DNA of 64,000 nucleotides, taken from Clostridia bacterium. Its GTDB lineage: Bacteria; Bacillota; Clostridia; Oscillospirales; CAG-272. Made by a program: the position numbers and the translations under genes. Where the stretch lies: positions 62,001 through 126,000 of the forward strand of contig JAGARU010000098.1 of the NCBI GenBank assembly GCA_017622085.1, in the 5' to 3' direction. This document shows positions 16,225-27,200 of the stretch, in pieces; position 1 is the stretch's first letter, and each line of letters starts with the position of its first letter. The notes under the pieces were generated by a model. It was not told where the DNA came from, made no database searches, and saw nothing but the letters and a program-made list of their open reading frames with translations.

Positions 16225-17682
16225 TTAAAAATAAATATAAAGCAGCTCTGCCATACCCTCGCCCTCGTAAACAAAGTACAGGGGAGTGCAGGGGTTTGTA
16301 ACGTCTACGTCAATGGAGGCATCCGTCCAGTCTGCCGTGTCTGTAAGGGCGATGCGTCCCAGTACCGTGTCGCCTGCCTTTACCACAAACGCACCGGTAG
16401 CCGCCCGTGCGCCGTTGCGATAGTGCACGCCAATGCGGGTCTTGCCCGTGAAGGCAAAATGCTTGTAGCCGATCAAGGTTCCGTCCTCAATTTCCGCAAT
16501 GATTCGCTCTCCTCCTTTGAAAACGATGTGGGGCAGAGTCATATCTGTGCACTGGGCGTGGGGCATATGACCGTTTGTCAGATTACACGTGATCGTGGCG
16601 GGATAGGTTCCCTTAGCGACGAGAGGACCGCCGTTTAAGCCGCAGGAGGTGATCTCCACCTGAGGAATGGAACCGTCGGGCAGGAGCTGGATCTTCTCAG
16701 CGCAGGCCTGACGGGAGTACTCGTTTTTGTGGGTCTGACGGTGATAGAAAATGTACCACTCGCCGTTGATTTTTTCAATGCTTCCGTGGTTGTTTCCCGT
16801 GCGGTTCAGGCGATCCGCCGTCTTTCGACCCTTGTAGCCGATGTCTCCGTTTGAAACGATTACGCCGCCAAATTCAAATGCGCCGTCGGGACGGTGGGAG
16901 GTGGCGTAAACCAGCTCGTGCTGATGGAAGGAGGAGTAAACGAAATAGTAGATATCTCCAATCTTCCGTATGGAGCTTGCCTCAAAGAAGGGATGCTCCT
17001 CGAAGGAGGTGCCGCCGTAGATCACGGGGAAGATATGCTTCGGCCCGTCGATCACGGTCATCATATCCTCAGCCAGCTCGACTACCATGGGACCCTGTAC
17101 ACCGCCGGGAGTGCCTTCGATCTCCTCGCGGGTCTTGTGATACATTTCCATTTGCTTCTGAATGCTTGCTTCGCGGGTATAAGCGGGGTTTTCGTCAAAA
17201 TCGTACCAAACGCCATAGTAGAGATAGATGCGGCCGTTGTCGTTGATCAGCCCGGGATCAAAGATGATACCGTCTTGGAGTGGCCGCCCGTCCGGATATT
17301 TTACATATCCGAGGAAGTTGTAGGGGCCGGCAGGCTCGTCCGAGACTGCCACGCTCATCAGATAGCTGCAGCTGTGAGTATCTGCCAAGGAATAGTAAAG
17401 GTAATACCGTCCGTCGTTTCCTTGTACGACGTCGGGTGCGTACATATAGCGATGCTCCGGATAGTGGGGATCTTGAGAGGCGCGGTAGATAACGCCCTCG
17501 TACCGCCAGCTTTTAAGATCATCAACGGGAGCGGAGTAGCAAACGTAGTCCAGCATACAGAAGAAATCGCCGCTCTCCTTGTCATGGGAGCCATAGACGT
17601 ACACGCGATCACCGAACACATGGGGCTCGCCGTCGGGGACATATTCGCTCAAGGGAAGATAGGGGTTAAAAATCTGACTCAT
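16225..17682 (-). CDS. Glycoside hydrolase family 43 protein (paralogue of 9585 gene)
   Basis: 485 residues with the same plan as the 487-residue GH43 at 9585: base Asp17 in YVPDGEPHVFG, IIFDPGLIND, acid Glu in HPFFEASS, a GNNHGSIEKI loop and a C-terminal beta-sandwich. No signal peptide is present. It heads a three-gene operon and has a near-consensus promoter (17717-17745, minus strand). Long stretches are shared with the paralogue (for example RQTHKNEYSRQACAE here and RQTHKNEFSRQACAE there), which indicates a duplication that has since diverged in the tail. The two copies may recognise different linkages of one polymer. Confidence 0.92.
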   Translation of the reverse strand: MSQIFNPYLPLSEYVPDGEPHVFGDRVYVYGSHDKESGDFFCMLDYVCYSAPVDDLKSWRYEGVIYRASQDPHYPEHRYMYAPDVVQGNDGRYYLYYSLADTHSCSYLMSVAVSDEPAGPYNFLGYVKYPDGRPLQDGIIFDPGLINDNGRIYLYYGVWYDFDENPAYTREASIQKQMEMYHKTREEIEGTPGGVQGPMVVELAEDMMTVIDGPKHIFPVIYGGTSFEEHPFFEASSIRKIGDIYYFVYSSFHQHELVYATSHRPDGAFEFGGVIVSNGDIGYKGRKTADRLNRTGNNHGSIEKINGEWYIFYHRQTHKNEYSRQACAEKIQLLPDGSIPQVEITSCGLNGGPLVAKGTYPATITCNLTNGHMPHAQCTDMTLPHIVFKGGERIIAEIEDGTLIGYKHFAFTGKTRIGVHYRNGARAATGAFVVKAGDTVLGRIALTDTADWTDASIDVDVTNPCTPLYFVYEGEGMAELLYIYF

Positions 17683-17716
17683 AAGCAGTACCTCTCTTTA
17701 TTTTGTTCTCAAATAC

Positions 17717-17745
17717 AGTATAAAGAAAAAGTCTCCGTTTTTCAA
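17717..17745 (-). promoter_or_regulatory. Promoter of the GH43-amidohydrolase-GH42 operon
   Basis: On the minus strand TTGAAA (17740-17745), a 17-bp spacer and TATACT (17717-17722), 34 bp before the start codon. Confidence 0.78.
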
Positions 17746-17833
17746 GTCACTCGCACTACTTTTTCTGTAAGAATTTATTTGCCCGTGGTAAAATAAAATC
17801 AAATTACCGGACCGATAAAAAGGAGACCAGCAA

Positions 17834-18670
17834 ATGATCATTACAGACAAAATCATACAGGACTACAGAGAGAATCTGATAAACGAAGAAAAGGCCGCCG
17901 CTACTGTAGAGCGTTATCTACGCGACGTAAAGGCCTTTGCCGCTTGGCTGGGTGATTGCCCCTTGCAGAAGGAGACCGCACTGGCATACAAGGCACATCT
18001 TTGCGAGACGTATGCACCGTCCTGCGTCAACACGGTGCTGTCCTCCTTGAACAGCTTTTTCTCGTTCCTCGGCCATCCGGAGCTTCGTGTTCGCTTTCTT
18101 CGGGTGCAAAAGAGCTTGTTTTCCTCGGATGAGAAAGAATTGACCCGCGGAGAATATGAGCGCCTTTTGGCGGCCGCCAAGGAGAAACACAATACCCGCC
18201 TGTACCTCTTGATGCAGACGATATGCTCCACAGGCATCCGTGTATCGGAGCTGAAGCATATTACCGTGGAGGCAGTGGGACGTACTTGCGCAGAAATTCA
18301 GTCCAAGGGCAAGCGAAGAACGGTTTATTTGCCCACCCGTCTTTGCCGTGCTCTGCGAGCATACGCGCGGGCGCAAAACATAAAAAGCGGCCCCGTTTTT
18401 GTCACCAAAAACGGGAACCCGCTGGATCGCTCCAATATATGGTCGGATATGAAACGACTATGCCGCACAGCCGGGATATCGGAGAAGAAGGTCTTTCCCC
18501 ACAACCTCCGCCACCTGTTTGCCCGAACCTATTACACTGCACAAAAGGACATCGTCCGTCTGGCGGACATTCTTGGGCATTCCAGCATCAATACTACCCG
18601 CATCTACACCATGGAAAGTGGCGAGATCCACCGCCGTCAAATTCAGCGCCTGGGGCTCTTAAAATGCTGA
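17834..18670 (+). CDS. Tyrosine site-specific recombinase (putative DNA invertase)
   Basis: A 278-residue recombinase of the lambda-integrase class with a short SAM-like core-binding domain (about 1-95) and a catalytic domain. All active-site residues are present: Arg136 in STGIRVSEL, Lys158 or Lys160 in SKGKR, His223 and Arg226 in HNLRH, His249 in LGHSS, and the nucleophile Tyr258 in TRIYT. Its size matches small invertases such as XerC/D-like promoter-switching enzymes rather than phage integrases with arm-binding domains. Its stop codon abuts a 22-bp near-palindrome that recurs in exact inverted form at 18891, so it is the prime candidate to invert the promoter between them. AAAGGAGAC precedes the ATG. 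I found no strong promoter of its own. Confidence 0.94.
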   Translation: MIITDKIIQDYRENLINEEKAAATVERYLRDVKAFAAWLGDCPLQKETALAYKAHLCETYAPSCVNTVLSSLNSFFSFLGHPELRVRFLRVQKSLFSSDEKELTRGEYERLLAAAKEKHNTRLYLLMQTICSTGIRVSELKHITVEAVGRTCAEIQSKGKRRTVYLPTRLCRALRAYARAQNIKSGPVFVTKNGNPLDRSNIWSDMKRLCRTAGISEKKVFPHNLRHLFARTYYTAQKDIVRLADILGHSSINTTRIYTMESGEIHRRQIQRLGLLKC

Positions 18671-18692
18671 CCACATAATTCGCATTATGTGG
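18671..18692 (+). repeat. Recombination site L of the invertible segment
   Basis: 9-bp arms CCACATAAT and ATTATGTGG flank an asymmetric core TCGC. The site starts on the base after the recombinase stop codon. Its exact reverse complement is at 18891-18912. Two inverted arms around a short asymmetric core is the layout of a tyrosine-recombinase crossover site. No T run follows, so it is not a terminator for the recombinase gene. Confidence 0.88.
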
Positions 18693-18721
18693 TAAAAGCC
18701 GCGTCTTTTACACCTGTAAAA
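18692..18721 (+). repeat. Two overlapping small palindromes beside site L
   Basis: GTAAAAG/CTTTTAC (18692-18711) and TTTTACA/TGTAAAA (18706-18721) share the middle segment, so only one can form at a time. They may be accessory protein-binding sites inside the invertible DNA. Function is unknown. Confidence 0.5.
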
Positions 18722-18890
18722 TACCTTGAAAAAACAAAAATGGTACATATTGGATACCCATGAAAAATATTCCTAACCGAGAGGAAAAAACGGGCAAAAA
18801 AATCCCTTTTAAAATCTTAAATCATTGCTTAATAAATTGACAAAATATATATAAGATGATAAAATTATTCCAGATAGACATTTTCAAAAA
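18693..18890 (+). other. Putative invertible promoter segment (198 bp)
   Basis: This DNA lies between two exactly inverted 22-bp sites and beside a complete tyrosine recombinase. It has no coding potential, is A+T rich, and contains one strong promoter that points right toward the collagen-like gene in the sequence given. After inversion the same promoter would point left into the recombinase 3' end, and the three scaffold genes would lose their start signal. Confidence 0.82.
18837..18865 (+). promoter_or_regulatory. Promoter inside the invertible segment (ON orientation)
   Basis: TTGACA (18837-18842), a 17-bp spacer and TAAAAT (18860-18865): a near-perfect sigma-A promoter. Expected transcription start is near 18872, so the mRNA leader includes site R, which can fold into a hairpin ahead of the GGAGG at 18927. 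Confidence 0.88.
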
Positions 18891-18912
18891 CCACATAATG
18901 CGAATTATGTGG
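18891..18912 (-). repeat. Recombination site R (inverted copy of site L)
   Basis: Arms CCACATAAT and ATTATGTGG around core GCGA, the reverse complement of the TCGC core of site L. It lies 27 bp before the start codon of the collagen-like lipoprotein gene. Confidence 0.88.
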
Positions 18913-18939
18913 TAAACAAACAATTTGGAGGAAAACATT

Positions 18940-21264
<2,325 letters not shown>

Positions 21265-21280
21265 ACGCTGAGGAGCGAAC

Positions 21281-24200
21281 ATGAAAATTAAATTTATTTC
21301 CTTAGTTGCATCCTTCCTCCTTCTTCTGTGTTGCGTAGCTGCTCCGGCTATGGCGCAGGAACCCTCTTGCACTCTGCAAGGGGGCTCCGCCTTTGCGGTT
21401 CCCGGCTCAACTGTGGAAATAAACGTGGATATCAGCAATAACCCCGGTATTATCGAGGCAGATTTGACGGTATCCTGGGACGAAGGACTGACTTTGGTAG
21501 ACGCATCCGTTCAGGATGCGTTTGCCGTTATTAAGCCGAACCATGATGGTGGCTATGAAAATGGTTGTGTTTTCTCTTGGAAAGAAACGCAGAACAACAA
21601 TACGAGCGGAATTATGATGACTCTTACTTTTAAAGTGTCAGAGAATGCCGTCCGTGGACAACATTACTGTGTATACGTGGAAATGAATGGAGCAGAAACC
21701 ATTCCGGGAAACGTATATGTAGTTAAATATGTGCCTGGAGATGTAACGGGAGAGGGGACTCTCAATATGAAAGATATAGTTACTTTCTCCAGATACGCTT
21801 CAGATGATTATATGACAAATCCGAACAGCTACAATGTTTCTTTGCAAGAAATAGCTGCGGATGTCAATAATGATGGAAAAATTAACATGAAGGACCTTGT
21901 AACACTAAAGCGATTTGCTTCGGATGATTATACGTATAATCCCGATAGCTATATGGTGGAATTGGTTCCTTCAGCGAAAGCTTGTAAACATCCCACCCTC
22001 ACCCACGTACCTGCGGCAGAGGCTTCGGCTACCGCGGCGGGCAATGTGGAGTACTGGCACTGTGATATGTGCGGCAAGTGCTTCTCTGACGCGAACGGCG
22101 CAAATCAGATCGCTTACGGAAGCACCATCCTTCCTAAGGCAGACGCACACGTTCATGATATGGTTCACACTCTTGCAGAAGAGTCCACTTGTCTGAAAAA
22201 GGGTAATATTGAGTATTGGACCTGTCAGAGCTGCGGTAACTTCTACGCCGATGAAGCGGGTAATACCCAGATCACGTTGAAGGAAACCGAGCTCCCCTTG
22301 GCGTCTCATAAGACGACCGTTCACTACGTAGCAAACGATCCCACCTGTACCGAGCCCGGTAACATCGAGCATTGGGAGTGCGAGGTTTGCCACGATTTGT
22401 TTGAGGATGCGGCAGGCACAACCAAGGTAACCGACGTTGCCATTGACGCAACCGGCCACGACCTTGTTCACACCGAGCCGAAGGAGGCAACCTGCACCGA
22501 GCAGGGTAACCGCGAGTTCTGGACTTGTGAAACCTGCGATAAGCACTTTGCCGATGTCGATGCTACCGAGCCTCTGGAAGAGGCTGACGTAGCCCCCTAT
22601 TATGCTCCCCACCAGCTCACACACCATGGGGAGAGCGGCGCCACCTGTACCGAGCCCGGTGTCAATGAACACTGGACCTGTGATGCATGCGGCGGTTACT
22701 TCCGTGATGCAGAGGGTGCAGAACCCATCGATACGATCGATACGGTCGCCCCTGCCACCGGACACGTAAACCTGACCTACCATGCGGAGCAGCCCGCCAC
22801 CTGTACCGAGCCCGGTAACATCGAGTACTGGTCTTGCTCCGATTGCGGTAAGCTCTTCCGCGATGAGCTTGCCGGTATGGAACTTGCGGCAGAGGAAACC
22901 GTAATTCCTGCACGTCATAGCCTTGTGCAGATTGACGCAAAGCCTGCCACCTGTACGGAACAGGGTAACATCGAGTACTGGTACTGCTCCGGCTGCGGAA
23001 AGTACTTTGTTGATGGCACCTTGGAGTCTGAGGAGCTGCAGGAAGAGGATATCTTCTACTATGAAAACCACTCCTTGAGCGTGGTTTGGAAGAGCGCAAC
23101 CTGTACCGAGGACGGTATCGAAACTCACTGGAAGTGTAACCACTGCGGTAAGTGCTTCGACGCAGAAGAGGGCGGTACCGAAATTGATCCCGAAACTCTC
23201 GTAATTAAGGCTCACCACAGCCTTGAGCATATCCTTGCAACCGACTCCACCTGTACCGTTGCCGGAACAGTTGAGCACTATCACTGTGAGGCTTGCTCCA
23301 AGAACTTCAAGGACGAGGATGGCACCGTCGAGCTTACCAGCATCGAGGCTCCCCTCGCGGCCCACGTTTTGAAAGCAACCGCAGCGAAGGAAGCTACCTG
23401 CACCGAGGACGGAAACATCGCTTACTGGACTTGTAACAACTGTCACAAGCACTACAGCGATGAAAACGGTGAGACAGAGGTTATTCTTGAGGATACCAAG
23501 CTCACCGCACCGGGTCATAGCACCACCGTAATCACGGCTACCGCTAAGACCTGCACCACCGACGGTAACCACGAATATTGGCAGTGCGAGTCTTGCGGTC
23601 TGTTCTTCAAAGACCAGGCGGCAACCATTCCCACCACCAAGGAAGCCAATGCAATTCCCGCCGGCCATGAAATGGAATTTGTGGAAGCCGACGCTCCCAC
23701 TTGTACCGAAAACGGCCACGTAGAGCATTGGTACTGTGCCGGATGCGATCACTGCTATGCCGATAAAACCGGCGACCAGCCGCTTCAGAGCATCGTGGAT
23801 CTCGCTCCCGGCCATAGCCTTACTGCCTTTGAGGCAAAGAACCCCACCTGTACCGAAGAAGGTAACACCGCTTATTGGTACTGCTCCACCTGCGAGACCT
23901 ACTTCGCAGATGAGGCGTGCCTGACCGTAACGACTCTGGATCAGACCGTGCTTTCCGCAACCGGTCACCAGGTTCTGACTCCTACCGCAAAGGTAGAAGC
24001 ACAGTGTACCGTACCCGGTATGGAGGCTTACTGGACCTGCACCTGCGGCGCTCACTTCAGCGACGATAAGGCACAGAATCCTGTGGCTGACCTGAGCACT
24101 CTTGTGATTCCGGCTACCGGCCACAGCATGAAGATCACGGAAGCCAAGGCTCCCACCTGTGCAACTCCCGGTAATGACGAGTACTGGACCTGCCAGACCT

Positions 24201-27200
24201 GCGGTCATTACTACCTTGACGAGCAGGGTGACGTAGAGACTCAGCTTCAGGCAGTCGCCCTTGAGGCAATTGCCCATAGAAACAAGGAAACAACCAAGGC
24301 GGTACTTCCCACCTGTACCGAGCCCGGTAACATCGAATACTGGTACTGCCCCGATTGTGATACCCATTATAAGGATGAGACCTGCACCGAGGCCATCACC
24401 GAGGACGAAATCGCCCTTGAAGCCAAGGGTCACCAGTTCGTAGACGGCGTATGCGAATGCGGCCGCATGAACTCCACCGAGGGTCTTGTATTCACCCTCA
24501 ATGAGGACGGCAAGAGCTACACCCTCACCGGCGTAGCGGAAGGCTTTGACAAGACCTCCATCGTTGTAGACCTTTACAACAACCTGCCCGTAACCGCCAT
24601 CTCCGGCGGCGCGGCAACTACCATTGAGATCCTTGACGGCACAAAATCCGGTGTGATCGGTGCAAGTGTTACCGAAATCACCCTTGGTAAGGACGTTGCA
24701 AGCGTAGACCCCAAGGCCTTCGTTGCTTGCGATAACCTTGCTGCCATCCACGTGCTGGAAGGTAACGCCACTTACACCGTCGTAGGCAACTCCCTGATGA
24801 ACGGCTCTACCCTCGTTCTGGGTACCGTCAACAGCGAGATCAATGCAACGACGATCGCAACCGATGCCTTTGCCGGCCGCTCCGGAATGGGCGTGCTTGC
24901 CATTCCTGCGTCCGTCACGGAGATCCAGGAGGGCGCATTCTACGGTTGCTCCAATCTCTTCATGATCATCGTTGAAGAAGAGAATACCGTTTACAAGTCC
25001 GCAGAAAACTGTCTGATCGAAATCGCTACCAATACCGTTATCCTCGGCTGTGCCGGTAGCGGACATGACGATGGCGGCGTACATTACATCGTTCCGAACG
25101 GTGTGGAAGCAATCGGCCCCTACGCCTTTGCTTACACCTCCATCACCTCCTTCATCACTCCCCCCTCCGTTACCAACATTGGAGAGGGCGTAGCACAGGG
25201 ATGTGAGCTTCTGGAAACGGTTGATATCCAGGGTGCGCTGGAGGACGTGGGCGAAACCGTTCTCGCCGGCGCGTCCAGAGACTACGGCGTATTCTACGCT
25301 TGTATGTACACCGATTCTCCCAACCAGGGCAACGCCAAGACCAAGATCGGAAACGGTGCCTTCAAGGGCTGTAAGAATCTGAAGAAGGTTAACGTAGGTA
25401 ATGGCGTATCCGACGTAGGCTCCTCCACCTTCGAGGGCTGCGAAGGATTGAACGACGTAACCATCGGCTCCGGCGTATCGGAGATCGACAGCTCCGTATT
25501 CAACGGATGCGGTAAGATCGACAACATGCAGATCGACGCAGACGGATACGGACACAACGAGCACGGTCTCTTCCACGAAAGGGAAGAGGACGGCAAGCAT
25601 CATAAGAAGCTGGTAACCGGTCATAAGGGAACCAAGCTTACAAAGGAAGACGGTGTCACCGAGATCGGTGAGGGCGCGTTCTCCGGCGTATCCGACCTGA
25701 CCGAGTTCGAAATTCCCGAAACCGTTGAAACCATCGGCAAGGGCGCCTTCAAGGGCACCGGCCTTACCGAGGTTGAAATTCCCGACAGCGTGACCACCAT
25801 CGGCGAGGATGCCTTTGCCGACTGTGAAAACCTTACCACCATTACCATCGGTGCCGGCGTAAGAGAAATCGCCGAGGGCGCCTTCAGCATGGTATACGAT
25901 GGCGAATATCTTCACACCGTATCCCTGATCCACGTAACCAAGGGTAACCCCTGGTTCAAGGTTGAGGGCGGATGTCTGATCCATATTAAATCTCAGACCG
26001 TTATTTTTGGTACTAAGGATTGTGTGATTCCCACCGACGGCAGTGTGACCAGAATCGGTGCGTATGCCTTTGCATTCTCCTCCATTGAAAACATCGTAAT
26101 TCCCGAAACCGTAACGGAGATCGGTACGGGTGCCTTCCTGTTCTGCCAGAACCTGAATAGCCTTGATGTTCCTGCATCCGTTGCTACGATTGGCGATTAT
26201 GCCTTCTACGGTTGTTCCGGTTTTGAGACGATCACTGTAGCAGCCAATAACGCCGGCGGATTCTATGCACAGGATAATTGCCTCATCAAGGACGGTACCG
26301 TTCTTCTTGGTGGCAAGTATGCTACGATCCCCACCGATCCTGCAGTAACTGCTATTGGATACGGCGCGTTCGCCTTCTCTCAGGTAGAGCGTGTAGAGAT
26401 CCCCAATAACATTACCACCATTGCGGAGAGCGCATTTGATTATTGCAGCCAGCTGACTGCCGTAATTCTTCCTACCAGCGTAACCTCTCTTCATGCCGAT
26501 GCTTTCGCTGAGTGCCCGGCTCTCTCCGACATCTACTATCTTGGCACCGCAGAGCAGCTTGAGCCCATCAAGTCCGATCTTCCCAAGGGTGTAAGAATCC
26601 ACTACATGGAAGAGATCGCCGAGAAGGCTCCCACCTGTGATCAGGTTGGTTACCACTCTGCATGGACCTGTTCCGCTTGTGGCACCTACTACACGGATCA
26701 TACCGGCTCCGTTCCGATGGATGCCTCCGACGTAGTGATTCCCGCAACCGGTCATTCTCTCACCGCTCACGGTATGGTAGAGGCAACCTGTACCTCCGAC
26801 GGCGTAAAGGCATACTGGAGCTGCTCCGTATGCAACCGTAATTACGGCGACGCCGAGGGCAAGTTCACCATTCAGGATGCGGATCTTCGCATTCCTGCAA
26901 AGGATCATACCATGACCGAGATCCCCGCTGTTGCTCCCGGTTGTACCACCGAGGGTAACATCGCATACTGGACCTGCTCCGACTGCCACAAGAATTATTT
27001 GGATGCAAACGGTAAGGCAGAGGCCGGTATCGTAGTCCTCAGCGCAAGAGGACATCTCCTTACTGCCTACGCTGCAAAGGCCGCCACCTGTACCGAGGCC
27101 GGTAACATCGAGTACTGGCACTGTACCGAGTGCGATTCCTATTACGGCGACGCACAGGCAAACAGCGTAATCACTCTTGAGACGGCCGTTCTTCCCGCAA

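Noticed and set aside
5038..17682. The glycosidases as parts of a cellulosome attached to the cohesins
   Set aside because: None of the enzymes in the window has a signal peptide or a dockerin.
18671..18692. Reading site L as the terminator of the recombinase gene
   Set aside because: The stem is followed by TAAAAGCC, not a T run, and the same sequence recurs inverted at 18891, which a terminator would not explain.
18671..18912. The paired sites as att sites of an integrated phage or element
   Set aside because: They are inverted rather than direct, only about 200 bp apart, and no phage, relaxase or transposase gene lies between or near them.
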